DNA from: Streptomyces sp. MUM 203J
GTDB lineage: Bacteria; Actinomycetota; Actinomycetes; Streptomycetales; Streptomycetaceae
Direction: 5' to 3'
Length of the DNA stretch: 50,415 bases
Assembly (NCBI RefSeq): GCF_022414595.1
Contig: NZ_JADWYO010000046.1
Span: forward strand, 1-50,415
How positions within the stretch are numbered: the first letter of the stretch is position 1; every line of letters begins with the position of its first letter. The position numbers and the translations under genes were made by a program. This document shows positions 33,929 through 42,920 of this stretch, piece by piece. The notes beneath the pieces were generated by a model. That model was not told where the DNA came from. It did not search any database and saw only the letters and a program-made list of their open reading frames with translations.

Positions 33929-34660
33929 TCAGCCGAAGAGGTAGCCGAACACCGCGTCGCCGACACACTGGTCGGTGACCTCGACGCTGTTGGCCTCCTC
34001 ACGGGCGAACTTGACTGCCTGCTGAAGCTTCTCGACCCGCCCCACGAGCTCGTTGATCCGCCGCGCCGGGAACGCTCCGGAGAACTTCACCGTCGTCCAG
34101 TACCCGATGGGCACGTCCTCGTAGTAGACCTCGACCTGCGCCGGGTGCTTGTCGGTCGCCTCGGCTTTGACGTGGTTGCGCGGGACCTTCTTCGTACGGA
34201 TGGTGCGGACCGGGTCCGTCTTCCACCAGTCCGTCGACGGGTCTAGGGTCCAGGACTCGGCGGCGTCCAGCACGGGCAGCTTCTTGACGAAGGTGTGCAG
34301 GTCGGTGAGCTGCTTCTCCAGGAAGAGGAGATAGCTGACCGGGACGTCCGCGATGATCGTCCGCCCGTCGACGGTGACATCCGCGCGCGCAGTGCAGTTG
34401 GCCCAGTCCTTCGTGGCGGTGACGTCGAACAGGCGGGTCAGCGACGCGGACATCTCGCGCAGTACGTCCTCTGCCTTGATCTGCACCCGTGTGGACTCGG
34501 GCGGCAGCTGCTCGCCCTCCTCGTCCTTCGGCTGGTACGTACGCGAGATACCGGCCAGCAGAGCCGGCTTCTGCACCTTGTGGTGAGCCGTGGTGATGTC
34601 CTGGAACGACTTGCTCTTGACGCCCTTTTCCACGGCGATGATCTGATTCAGCTTCGCCAC
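33929..34660 (-). CDS. conserved actinobacterial protein of unknown function (243 aa) beside the permuted tRNAs
   Basis: A 243-aa soluble, Lys-rich protein unlike its neighbours in composition. It has GISRTYQPKDEEGEQLPPES, then AEDVLREMSASLTRLFDVTATKDWANCTAR, a mid-domain FLEKQLTDLHTFVKKLPVLD, and VRTIRTKKVPRNHVKAEATD. The C-terminal YWTTVKFSGAFPARRINELVGRVEKLQQAVKFAREEAN is coiled-coil-like. I recall close relatives in many Streptomyces, annotated only as a domain of unknown function; I cannot name the accession with certainty. Start GTG 34660 follows AAGGGGGAG. The basic stretches could contact nucleic acid. It lies just upstream of, and co-oriented with, both permuted tRNA units. Confidence 0.8.
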   Translation of the reverse strand: MAKLNQIIAVEKGVKSKSFQDITTAHHKVQKPALLAGISRTYQPKDEEGEQLPPESTRVQIKAEDVLREMSASLTRLFDVTATKDWANCTARADVTVDGRTIIADVPVSYLLFLEKQLTDLHTFVKKLPVLDAAESWTLDPSTDWWKTDPVRTIRTKKVPRNHVKAEATDKHPAQVEVYYEDVPIGYWTTVKFSGAFPARRINELVGRVEKLQQAVKFAREEANSVEVTDQCVGDAVFGYLFG

Positions 34661-35055
34661 TGCGCTCCCCCTTCGAACGGTAGGAACCTACCTCACCGCA
34701 CGTCCTTGGACGCGAATGTTTTTCTCCGGCCCGCAGGCCGGAACGGCAGGGCACAGGACGCCGGGACGGGAGCCGCCACCGCGGCCGTCGGCGACTCCTC
34801 GTGACAGTGGCCCGGTCGGTCCAGGCGCCCGCCCGGGCGTGCACCGCCACTTCCTCCTGCCGCAGCCCCGGCCTGTGCACCCGAGCCGGAGCTGGGGCGT
34901 GCTGTCCACGAGCTCCGAGCTTCATGCCCTCGGGTGGCCTCGTCTCTCGCAGGTGAGGACGTGCAGCAGACAGGACTGCGGGTCGAGGCAGCGGCGCCGG
35001 TGCTCGCCCAGGGCGAGATCGCGCCAGGCCGTCGGTGAGCGCACCCGACCAGGCC
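34661..35055. other. intergenic region without a supported gene
   Basis: No frame here carries recognisable protein features. It must hold the promoter for the GTG-started 243-aa gene close to 34680, and the 3' region of the phosphatase transcript, which ends at 35056. I see no clear terminator. Confidence 0.4.
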
Positions 35056-37527
35056 CTACGAGGTGCCGTGACCGGAACCGAACGCGGTGAGCAGCAGGGC
35101 GATGTCGTCGGCCCGGTACGACGCGCCTCGGGCGTTGTGCAGAAGCCGGTCGGCGAGTTCGTCCAGCGAGTCGGCGCGGGCGTGGGCCAGGGATGTTCGG
35201 AGGCGGTCGATCCCCACGCCGATGTCGGTTCCGGGTTCCTCGACGAGACCGTCTGTGTAGAGGGCGAGGACGGATCCCGGGGGGATGGCGATCCGCGTCC
35301 TGGGATAGGCGCTCGCGCGCTGCACACCGAGGACCGGGCCGACGTCCAGGTCAAGGACATCGGTCGTCCAGTCGGGACGGCGGAGCAGGGGCGGGGGGTG
35401 GCCGGCGGTGACGGCGTAGGCGTGGTGGCCCTGCGGTTCGAGGTGGATGTAGCAGCAACTGGCCAGCAGCTCGGAGTCGAGGTCGATGAGGGTTCGGTTG
35501 ACGCCCGCCATCACATCGCCGGGCGCATGGCTCACAGCGGTGAAGGCTCGTACCGCACTGCGCAACTGGGCCATGGTGGCCGCGGCGGCGATGCTGTGCC
35601 CCTCCACGTCTCCGATGACGAGAGAGACCCCGCTGCCGGTGGGGATGACGTCGTACCAGTCGCCGCCGATGTCCATTCCACTGGTGCCGGGCAGATAGCG
35701 TGCGACGGTGCGGATGCCCGGAAGCACTGGCAGCCGGTGCGGCAGGAGCGCATGCTGCAGGCCGCGCGCGACGGCGAACTCCGAGTCGTAGAGCCGCGCT
35801 CGTTCCAGCGCCTGGGCGATCAGCCCGGCGATTGCGGTGAGGACGCCGCGGTCCTTCTCCGTGAACCGGTGGCTCTCGTCGAAGCCGAGGACGCAGGTGC
35901 CGACAGGGCGGCTGCTGGCGATCAGCGGCAGATAAGCCCAGGAGCTCACTTCGCCCGCGGGGATGCCCGGGTAGCCGTGGGAGAGGTCCTGCTGCGACTC
36001 GATGAAGAGCGGAGCGCCGGACGTCAGCGCGTCAGTGCCGGGCAGGCGGGCGTGCAGCGGCACGCCCTCCAGCCAGTCGAGGAAGTCCTCGTGGCGGCCG
36101 GCGTTGAAGAGCAGGTGCATCGTTCCGTCACGGATCACGTAGATCGCCAACTGCTGGCCTCCGAAGGCCGGGAGGAGCTGGTCGGCGACGACTTCGCAGA
36201 CTTCGCGTGCGGTGACCGCCTCGGTCAGCGCGCTGCCCAGCTGCAGGACGTGGTACATGACGCCCAGGCGCGCCGGTGTGGCAGCGGTTGCCGCCTCGGC
36301 CGAGGAGGCGGACGGCGCCGGGGCAGGGGGTGGCCGACCCAGGGGCACCACCCGGCCGGTCACTCCGTCCGCCTTCGGGTGGAGGGAGAACACGAGCCAC
36401 CGGTCGGGCGAGCGGCAGGCCAGGAAGGAGACCGGTGCCTGCGAGATCATCGCGGACCGGTGCCGGTACTCGACGTCGGGATCGGACAGCCACGGCAGCA
36501 CGTCCCAGAGGAACTGACCCAGCAACTCCTCGCCGGAAACACCCAACAACCGCAGGGTGCTGTGGTTGGCATAGGTGACCCGCCCGTCGGGGGTCAGGGA
36601 GAACAGTCCGTCCCGCAGCCGCTCGACCGCTGCGGCGGCCGCCTGGCCGACCTGGGCGTCAAGGACCGCGCCGACCAGGTGAGTGCGTGCCCGCGCGTCG
36701 CCGGCTTCCGGTACGCGGCCCCACAGTTCGACCGCGCGGTAGCTCTCGCTCCCGTCCCGGCGATCGAGTACGCGCAGGCGCCGTGCGGTGATCCGGCCCT
36801 CACCGGCTGCCTCCCGGGCCCCGTCCCGGAAGGCAGCGCGATCACCGGGGTGCAGGCAGGAGGCAAGCGTTCCGGCTCGTCCGTCGAACGTATGAGAGTC
36901 GAGACCGAAGATCGCGCAGAGCTCATCGTCCACGGCGAAGGTGCCGGAGGCGAGGTCCCAGTCGAACAAGCCGACCCGCACGCCCGCTGCCGAGGGTGCA
37001 GGGATCTCGACGGGAACCGACCCCGGGTCGCACTCGACAGGATCGCCGGTTCGGGCACGGAGGGCGGCGAGGGAGTCACCGAGCCGGTTGGCGACGGCCC
37101 GCAGGTGGCGGCGCTGGGTCTTGGACAGCCCTTCGCTGCCGGACGACGCCGCCCAGACGATCGCCAGCGATCCGAAGATCTCCCCACCCGAGCGCACCGG
37201 CACGGAGCAGGAGCCGAAGGCGTACGGCAGAGCCACCGCGAGCTGGGGATACCGGCGCATCGTCTCCTCTGCGTCGGCCAGGTGGACCGTGCGCCCGGAG
37301 CTGTACGCCGTCGCGACCGGGATGGGACTGCTCACCGGAATGAGGCGCCAGCCCCCGAGCTGGGAGGGTGGCACCCCGCACGTCGCGGCGAGCACGATCG
37401 ACCGGCGGTCGCGGGAGCGGAGAAAGACGCTGCCCGCGTGCGCGCTGGTTCCTTCGACGGCTCCGGCGACGGCAGCAGCGAGCAGATCGTCACGCTCCGC
37501 CGTCTCGCCGACGGTCGTCCTGCGCAT
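35056..37527 (-). CDS. GAF/PAS sensor protein with C-terminal SpoIIE-type phosphatase
   Basis: An ~823-aa multidomain PP2C-type Ser/Thr phosphatase; such proteins commonly dephosphorylate anti-sigma-factor antagonists in partner-switching. N-terminal GAF (about 1-160: SAHAGSVFLRSRD, FGSCSVPVRSGGEIFGSLAIV); PAS (about 185-290: LFDWDLASGTFAVDDELCAIFGLD, then WGRVPEAGDARART); second PAS (about 305-410: LFSLTPDGRVTYANHSTLRLLG); second GAF (about 425-590); and the SpoIIE domain with MDIGGDWYDVIP, VIGDVEGHSIAAAATM, YTDGLVEEPGTD and RADDIALLL. The usual GDVxGHG has Ser for the last Gly, while metal-binding Asp residues are present. ATG 37527 is tentative: GGAGG lies only 1 nt away and the frame is open to 37581. 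No regulator or anti-sigma factor is adjacent. Confidence 0.9.
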   Translation of the reverse strand: MRRTTVGETAERDDLLAAAVAGAVEGTSAHAGSVFLRSRDRRSIVLAATCGVPPSQLGGWRLIPVSSPIPVATAYSSGRTVHLADAEETMRRYPQLAVALPYAFGSCSVPVRSGGEIFGSLAIVWAASSGSEGLSKTQRRHLRAVANRLGDSLAALRARTGDPVECDPGSVPVEIPAPSAAGVRVGLFDWDLASGTFAVDDELCAIFGLDSHTFDGRAGTLASCLHPGDRAAFRDGAREAAGEGRITARRLRVLDRRDGSESYRAVELWGRVPEAGDARARTHLVGAVLDAQVGQAAAAAVERLRDGLFSLTPDGRVTYANHSTLRLLGVSGEELLGQFLWDVLPWLSDPDVEYRHRSAMISQAPVSFLACRSPDRWLVFSLHPKADGVTGRVVPLGRPPPAPAPSASSAEAATAATPARLGVMYHVLQLGSALTEAVTAREVCEVVADQLLPAFGGQQLAIYVIRDGTMHLLFNAGRHEDFLDWLEGVPLHARLPGTDALTSGAPLFIESQQDLSHGYPGIPAGEVSSWAYLPLIASSRPVGTCVLGFDESHRFTEKDRGVLTAIAGLIAQALERARLYDSEFAVARGLQHALLPHRLPVLPGIRTVARYLPGTSGMDIGGDWYDVIPTGSGVSLVIGDVEGHSIAAAATMAQLRSAVRAFTAVSHAPGDVMAGVNRTLIDLDSELLASCCYIHLEPQGHHAYAVTAGHPPPLLRRPDWTTDVLDLDVGPVLGVQRASAYPRTRIAIPPGSVLALYTDGLVEEPGTDIGVGIDRLRTSLAHARADSLDELADRLLHNARGASYRADDIALLLTAFGSGHGTS

Positions 37528-38173
37528 ACCTCCAGTGTGCACACGTCCCCCGAAGGCCGGCGGCAACCCAGCGAGACGCACCGATCACAGGTAGCAGGGC
37601 CTGGTCCACGTCGCCGCGATCCGTCCACGGTCCCGCCCACGACACCCCGGGCAAGATCCCGGATCTGGTCCGGCAGGTCAGCGGCACCTCAACCACGCCT
37701 GGGCAACCTCGGCACAGGGCCCGGTGGACGTCGACCGGGGCTGTGATTCGGCTTCTTGGTTGAACCCGGGTCATCGGCTGACTCCTTTCGCAGCCGGGCG
37801 CGGGCAAGGCGATATGACGCCGGGTTCCCGCCGTCCGCAGACACGGATGCCAGGTTCAGGATGCACCGTAACCTTCTGCCCGGCTCGATCGGCGAGGCCG
37901 CCGAGCTCCTGTATATGGACCTGGCCGCCTGAGCTCTCCTCTGTCGAGGAGACTCACGAAGTACTCCGCACCTTCGACACGCCGGGCTCCCCGAAGCGAC
38001 ATCTCCGCCCTCGCGGCCCTCCTGCCCCGCCTGCCGGCTCTGCCAGGCTGAGCGCCGTGCACGACCGCCTCATCGGTACCCAGACGCCCCAGCGCCGCAT
38101 CGCCGACGCCGACGCCGAAGAGACACGGCGACTTCTGGAGCGAGGGCGGGCCGGGCACCACTTTCCCCACCGA
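37528..38173. other. intergenic region, no gene supported
   Basis: Only accidental frames are seen. A 23-codon plus-strand frame at 37861-37932 (HRNLLPGSIGEAAELLYMDL) has some protein-like composition but no ribosome site or family. It may be a decayed fragment. Confidence 0.35.
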
Positions 38174-38680
38174 CTACAAGCGGCTCTCCGAGTACTGCGC
38201 CTCCTTCGCCTTCAGCCATCGCTTCATGTCCGTCGGCCTGTCCAGTCCGCACAAACGAACTGGAGCTTGAGCCGTGAAGCCTCCTCGAAACACGCGCGGT
38301 CCTCGCCCCGCCCAAGCAGCCCCGCGATGGCCCAGCCGTCGGGGTCGTCCGACGACGTGACCCAGTACAGAGCGTCGCCGCCGACGGTGGAGCCCACGGC
38401 AACCACCCGCCTGGCTCCGGGAAGAGGGGGAACCCGAGGTGGCAGCCGCAGATGCCCGGTGCGCAGCCGCGTGCTCTTGGGCGAGGCGCGCGGCCAGCTC
38501 CGTGACACCGTTCTCGGCCCCGGGCACACAGATGAAGCGGTAGCACTCGAAGTCGCCGGGACCGAACAAGTACACGTACTCCTTGTAGTCGGCCGGGAGG
38601 CGCGTCCCGACCGCCGCCTCCGCGCTTTCCCAATCCGCACGCTGAAGCCCGCCGGGACGGCCGCAGCCCTTCGCCTGGCC
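38174..38680 (-). pseudogene. SMI1/KNR4 (SUKH)-family gene with multiple frameshifts
   Basis: The family sequence is spread over three minus-strand frames. The first reads DWESAEAAVGTRLPADYKEYVYLFGPGDFECYRFICVPGAENGVTELAARLAQEH. A short second segment reads GFPLFPEPGGWLPWA. The third reads VGGDALYWVTSSDDPDGWAIAGLLGRGED, CFEEASRLKLQFVCADWTG. A return to the first frame ends RWLKAKEAQYSESRL. The start W-x-x-x-E...G-x-x-LPxDY-K is the SUKH signature. At least three shifts are needed, so this is genuine decay rather than one read error. The original was probably an immunity protein of about 190 residues. Confidence 0.7.
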
Positions 38681-39022
38681 GCAAACAGACAGATCGCGGC
38701 GGTGATCTTCCACCGGAACTCTCTGCCGGAGCACGCAGGGGAGACTGAGGTTCCCCGCAGACGCAGCCGTGGAGACCTTCGATTTCGACTTCGAGGCGCC
38801 CCTATCGATGACCATGCACCGCGACTCGTGAGCGATCTCAAGCCACTGCGGTAGGTCGTCGGGGCTCGCAGAAGGTTCCGTCGCGGAGCATCGCGAAGAG
38901 GACGTCTGCCCGCCGTCAGGCAGGACAGGGACGCCATTGGACACCGTGCGGTTTCGGCCCACCGACTTGAGGCAGCAACGGAGCGATACGCTCCCCCGCT
39001 GATCAAGGTCTCGCCCGATCCT
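38681..39022. other. decayed region without a supported gene
   Basis: Minus-strand frames here contain protein-like scraps, such as PQWLEIAHESRCMVIDRG near 38810-38870, but they do not assemble into any family I know. They do not join cleanly to the SUKH relic downstream. Confidence 0.35.
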
Positions 39023-39025
39023 CGG

Positions 39026-39634
39026 TCACTCCTCGGCGGTCACCCCTTGCAGTGGGCCGGAGGCCAGGACTCTGGTGACGAAGGTGGCCAACTGTGCCCG
39101 CATCCTTTCCCGCGGAACGCGCTCTGCTCCGGCCAGGTGCTCGACGAGGTCCGCTCGTGTGGCGGCGAGCAGGACGTGGGCGGTGAAGTCGCTGTCGGTC
39201 AGGCCGGGGATCTGTTCCAGTACGGCTCGGAGGACACCGTGCCACCACTGGTAATGCTCCCCCCGGTAGGGGCTGCTGCTCCCGCTTTCCTCCAGGGCCA
39301 GCGCCAGGCGCCGGTTGTCCAGTTTGAAACAGAGGACGGCGTCGAGCAGCGCGGGTACGCGATCCTGCGGTGAGGCCGTAGGTCCCAGGGGCGGTGGGCC
39401 GGCCTCGACGGCTCCCCTGAGCGGTTCGAGCCGTGCCTCGTACAGCGCACGGAGCAGCCCGGCGCGATCGCCGAAGGCCCGGAAGAGCGTGCCCTTGCCA
39501 ACGCCGGCCGCTGAAGCGACGTCGGCCATGGTGATGTCAGTGGGACTTTCGCGGCGGACAAAAAGGGCGTCGGCGGCTGCGAGCACCGCCTCCCGGTTGC
39601 GGGCGGCGTCTTTGCGGGACTTGCGCTCGGGCAT
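39026..39634 (-). CDS. TetR-family transcriptional regulator
   Basis: A 202-aa TetR repressor. The DNA-binding domain spans about residues 8-55 (NREAVLAAADALFVRRESPTDITMADVASAAGVGKGTLFRAFGDRAGLL), with the recognition helix VGKGTLFRAF. The C-terminal domain includes HYQWWHGVLRAVLEQIPGLT. ATG 39634 is chosen because MPERKSRKDAAR is a normal basic tail; longer starts to 39679 would run over the operator. It is divergent from the NTF2-like/NmrA pair. Two palindromes lie in the shared promoter region, so it probably represses itself and that operon. Confidence 0.95.
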   Translation of the reverse strand: MPERKSRKDAARNREAVLAAADALFVRRESPTDITMADVASAAGVGKGTLFRAFGDRAGLLRALYEARLEPLRGAVEAGPPPLGPTASPQDRVPALLDAVLCFKLDNRRLALALEESGSSSPYRGEHYQWWHGVLRAVLEQIPGLTDSDFTAHVLLAATRADLVEHLAGAERVPRERMRAQLATFVTRVLASGPLQGVTAEE

Positions 39635-39655
39635 GCTGCTCCTTCGTTTGCAAAC

Positions 39656-39696
39656 CGGACCCGTGGTCCGTATCGTCAAAGCGGACCCAGGGTCCG
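39656..39696. promoter_or_regulatory. double palindromic TetR operator
   Basis: CGGACC-CGT-GGTCCG (39656-39670) and CGGACCC-A-GGGTCCG (39682-39696) are two related palindromes with centres 26 bp apart. The second is perfect over 15 bp. They lie between the divergent starts at 39634 and 39720, the classic position for a TetR dimer-of-dimers site. Confidence 0.85.
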
Positions 39697-39719
39697 GATT
39701 CTAGATCTGGAGGATACCC

Positions 39720-40145
39720 ATGCCCGCACCGACTTCTCCGGCGGATCTGTACCGCCACAGCCTGCGACTGCTGCTCGACAAGAACATTCCCGCATGGGTC
39801 GCCCTGTGGGCCGAGGACGGCCTCATGGAATTCCCCTTCGCACCCAAGGGCTGGCCCCAGCGTCTGCAGGGCAAGGAGGCCGTCTCCGCCTATATGCGCC
39901 ACTACCCCGACCGCATCGATCTGCACGACTTCCCCTACCTGCGCATCCACCAGACCGCCGATCCGGAGACCATCGTGGTCGAGATGCGCGGCGTCGGCCG
40001 TCTGGTGGAGACCGACGCTCCCTTCGACATGACCTACATCGCCGTCGTGACCGTGCAAGAGGGGCAGATCACCTCCTACCGCGACTACTGGAACCCCCTC
40101 GCCGTCCTTGAGCCCGGCACCGACTTCGCACGGAGCAGCCGATGA
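39720..40145 (+). CDS. NTF2/SnoaL-like protein (PhzA/B type)
   Basis: A 141-aa cone-shaped alpha+beta barrel protein. The pattern SPADLYRHSLRLLLDKNIPAWVALWAEDGLMEFPFAP is the standard N-terminal helix plus W-A-x-D-G-x-x-E-F-P motif of PhzA/PhzB-like NTF2 proteins. It is followed by GKEAVSAYM and a C-terminal VQEGQITSYRDYWNPL strand. Such proteins act as small isomerases or accessory enzymes of secondary metabolism, or bind hydrophobic ligands. The stop overlaps the next gene by 4 nt (ATGA). It is controlled by the TetR operators just upstream. AGGAT before ATG 39720 serves as ribosome site. Confidence 0.9.
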   Translation: MPAPTSPADLYRHSLRLLLDKNIPAWVALWAEDGLMEFPFAPKGWPQRLQGKEAVSAYMRHYPDRIDLHDFPYLRIHQTADPETIVVEMRGVGRLVETDAPFDMTYIAVVTVQEGQITSYRDYWNPLAVLEPGTDFARSSR

Positions 40146-40990
40146 CCACCACCGGCACCACCTTGGTCATCGGCGCCACCGGTACCACCGGCAGCCGCAC
40201 CGCAGCACAGCTGACGGCCGCGGGCCACCGCGTCAAGGCCGCCAGCCGTCAGGCCACCCCGGTCGTCGGCGCCGAGCCGGTCCCCTTCGACTGGTACGAC
40301 CCCTCCACCCACGCAGCCGCCCTCGACGGCGTCCACCACGTCTACCTCATACCGCCCGTGGGTGACTCCGAGCCCGCGGCGATCATGCTGCCGTTCCTCC
40401 TTCAGGCCCGCGCTGCCGGCGTGCACCGCGCGGTGCTGCTGAGCTCCTCGGCCATCCCCGAGGGCGGCCCGGCGGTGGGAAGGGTGCACCAGGCCCTGCC
40501 CGGTCTCTTCGAACAGTGGGCGGTGCTGCGGCCCTCGTGGTTCATGCAGAACTTCACCGGCACGCACGCACACGCTCGCACTATCCGCGACGAGCGCGTC
40601 ATCTGGACCGCCACCGGCATGGGCCGGGTCGGCTTCGTCGACGCCGATGACATCGCGGCCGTCGCCGTACGCGCTCTGACCGACGAGCAAGCCCCCAACG
40701 CCGATCTCGTCCTCACCGGACCCGAGGCACTCAGCCACGACGACATCGCCGCGATCATCACCGAGGTCACCGGTCGACCCGTCGTCCACCGCCGTCTGTC
40801 GTACGAGCAGATGCGCGATCGCCTCACGGCGTATGTGCCGGTGGAGTTCGCCGCAATGCTGGCCGACATGGACCGTGCCATCGCCGACGGAGCAGAGGAC
40901 CGCATCACCGACACAGTCCAGCGCCTCACCGATCGGCCCCCGTGCACCTTCCGGGCCCTCCTTGAGAGGGAGATGCGATGCAGCAGCTGA
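40142..40990 (+). CDS. NmrA-like NAD(P)-binding oxidoreductase
   Basis: A 282-aa atypical short-chain dehydrogenase. The Rossmann motif LVIGATGTTGSRTAAQL (G-x-x-G-x-x-G, about residues 8-24) is at the N-terminus. Family features are VHHVYLIPPV, AGVHRAVLLSSSAIPEGG, RPSWFMQNF and the GFVDADDIAAVAV strand. The Tyr-x-x-x-Lys of true dehydrogenases is missing, as usual for NmrA-like quinone reductases or redox sensors. It is translationally coupled to the NTF2-like gene. The C-terminus ends a few bases before the IS5 element, so the native 3' end may have been altered slightly. Confidence 0.9.
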   Translation: MTTTGTTLVIGATGTTGSRTAAQLTAAGHRVKAASRQATPVVGAEPVPFDWYDPSTHAAALDGVHHVYLIPPVGDSEPAAIMLPFLLQARAAGVHRAVLLSSSAIPEGGPAVGRVHQALPGLFEQWAVLRPSWFMQNFTGTHAHARTIRDERVIWTATGMGRVGFVDADDIAAVAVRALTDEQAPNADLVLTGPEALSHDDIAAIITEVTGRPVVHRRLSYEQMRDRLTAYVPVEFAAMLADMDRAIADGAEDRITDTVQRLTDRPPCTFRALLEREMRCSS

Positions 40991-41021
40991 CCGTCTCGTC
41001 CCGATCCTCCACAGCAAGATC

Positions 41022-41862
41022 ATGTTGCTGGGCGAGCTGCGGTGGCACGACGAGGACGACCCGGGGGCTGGCGGATGTCACCGGCTTCACACCGCACCGA
41101 CGGGGCGCCCCCGGTTGGACGACCACACGGTCCTGAACGGCATCGCGTGGAAGTTCCGTACCGGGGTGGCCTGGCGGGACGTGCCCGAGCGGTACGGGTC
41201 GTGGGCCACTCTGCTCACTCGCTTCCGCCGCTGGGCCAAGGACGGCCCCTTCGAGCAGATGCTGCAGGCCGCCCAGGCCAGGGCGGACGCGACCGGCGAC
41301 ATCGACTGGCTCACGTCGGTCGACTCCACCACCGTCCGCGCGCACCGGCACGCCGCCGGGGCCCGAAAAGAGGGATCCGCAACCGGGCGCTCGGCCGCTC
41401 GCGTGGCGGGCTGACCAATGAGCTCCACTTGGCGGTCGACGGACTCGGCCGCCCGCTCGCCCTGGTCCTCACCGGCGGGAACACCAACGACTGCACCCGG
41501 TTCACGACCTGCTCGGTGCGATCGGGGTGCCGCGGCTGGGCGCCGGTCGTCCCCGGACCCGGCTGTCGCACGTCATCGGCGACAAGGGCTACAGCCCGAA
41601 GGCGATCCGCACCTGGCTGCGGCAGCGCAACATCGCCCACACCATTCCCGAACGCGCGGACCAGATCGCCAACCGACTTCGGCGTGGCCGTTCCGGCGGC
41701 CGGCCGCCGTCGTTCGACAATCAGCTCTACAAGCGCCGCAACGTCGTCGAACGATGCTTCAACAGGCTGAAGCAATGGCGCGGCATCGCAACGCGATACG
41801 AGAAAACGGCCGCGTGCTACCAGGCAGCCGTCACCCTCGCCTCACTCCTCATGTGGGTGTGA
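41022..41862 (+). pseudogene. IS5-family transposase with two frame changes
   Basis: The first frame from ATG 41022 gives GRPRLDDHTVLNGIAWKFRTGVAWRDVPERYGSW and IDWLTSVDSTTVRAHRHAAGARK. At GAAAAG (about 41366-41371) the family moves to the -1 frame: RGIRNRALGRSRGGLTNELHL, then PLALVLTGGNTNDCTRFT. IS427-group members use such an A-run for programmed -1 frameshifting, so this first change may be natural. A second shift near 41500 (one base apparently lost in ACC-GTG) leads to the third frame: HVIGDKGYSPKAIRTWLR, RRNVVERCFNRLKQWRGIATRYEK, ending MWV. The second shift would inactivate it. All three catalytic regions (DST, GDKGY, VERCFNRLK) are visible. Confidence 0.8.
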
Positions 41863-41878
41863 TCTTTGACGCCGGTAC

Positions 41879-42796
41879 CTAACCGACCAGGCGGCGGCGC
41901 CAGTCCAGGGGGGTGACGGTGATGGCCCGGCCGGGGTCATGGTCCCACTCGGCGCGGAGGCCGACTGCTTCCAGGGCAGCCACGACCTCGTGGCCGATGG
42001 CTGCAGTGGTCCCGGACGAGCCGTCGAAGCTGCCGTAGAGGAGCATCAGTCCGTGGCCGGCTGCGGCGGAGTCCGTGCACTGGCTGTGGAAGTAGACGAA
42101 GCCGCGAGCGTTGGGCCCGCCTTCCCCGCCGATCTCGGACTGGCCGCAGCTACGGCAACAGGTGAAGTTCTCGCGGGCGGTGATACCGGTCTCCTGCAGG
42201 GCGGTGAAGGCGCGGGTGAGCCGCTCAGGGTCGGTCTCGCCCTGCCACTCGGTCTGCTCCCCGACCCGCTCCAGCCACAACCGGTCTGCCAGCGCCTCCG
42301 CCTGCTCGCGCGACACGGGTCGGCGGTCCTTGGTGACGAGGTACTCCTCGGCAAGCTCGGCCAGTTCGGCGCGAGAGGCATAGCCGCCGACCAGCACCTC
42401 ACGGATGCGCTTCTCCAACTCCGCGCGCTCGTCTTCGTCTAGGTCAAGCGGCGGCACCTCGCGGGCGGGGCCCGTGTCCAGCAGCGACCAAGCCAAACCA
42501 CTGTGCCATCCGGCCTCCTGGCGAGCCCAGCCGGTCATCGCGGCAATCACGACCTCGGGACCGTCTGCCATCGCCTGGAAGTGCCGGTCAGCGGCACCCT
42601 CGCGGTACTCCAACGTGTAGTCACCACCGGCCTTGTGCCAGACCTGGGCGAAGACATCAGGCAGGTCGGGTATCCGCTGGAACACCAGGAACCGGTCACC
42701 GTCACCACCGATCCGCCGGACCAATCCAGCCAGCTCCTCGCCGGACACGCGGACGTGCCGCTCCCAGTTCTCCGTCTTCACCGCGATCTCGAGCAT
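41879..42796 (-). CDS. DUF6891-like protein (305 aa)
   Basis: A ~305-aa soluble protein. N-terminal part: ERHVRVSGEELAGLVRRIGGDGDRFLVFQRIPD and VWHKAGGDYTLEYREG, an Imm-like beta/alpha domain. Central helical acidic segment (DLDEDERAELEKRIREVLVGGY). C-terminal part resembling DUF6891: ITARENFTCCRSCGQSEIGGEG, ARGFVYFHSQCTDSA, LLYGSFDG and AAIGHEVVAALEAVGLRAEWDHDPGRAI. The CxxC pair and His/Cys (FHSQC) may form a metal site. ATG 42796 is chosen because the upstream extension to 42943 has no family character. It ends 16 bp beyond the IS5 transposase stop. The DUF name is from memory; function unknown. Confidence 0.7.
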   Translation of the reverse strand: MLEIAVKTENWERHVRVSGEELAGLVRRIGGDGDRFLVFQRIPDLPDVFAQVWHKAGGDYTLEYREGAADRHFQAMADGPEVVIAAMTGWARQEAGWHSGLAWSLLDTGPAREVPPLDLDEDERAELEKRIREVLVGGYASRAELAELAEEYLVTKDRRPVSREQAEALADRLWLERVGEQTEWQGETDPERLTRAFTALQETGITARENFTCCRSCGQSEIGGEGGPNARGFVYFHSQCTDSAAAGHGLMLLYGSFDGSSGTTAAIGHEVVAALEAVGLRAEWDHDPGRAITVTPLDWRRRLVG

Positions 42797-42920
42797 GCGC
42801 AGACTCTGACACACCCCTCTGGCTGCAGACATCCCGGAATCCGCGGGAAGACCGCTGCTACGACGGCCAGGCAAGCCCTGATCCCGAGTGGTCGCTTGGT
42901 CAAGGTCTGACGACAGGCTC

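Noticed and set aside
35035..37746. 903-codon frame opposite the SpoIIE phosphatase
   Set aside because: Shadow frame; the minus-strand gene has all catalytic motifs.
37861..37932. 23-codon frame as a small protein gene
   Set aside because: No ribosome site, no conservation known to me, and located in a stretch without other signals.
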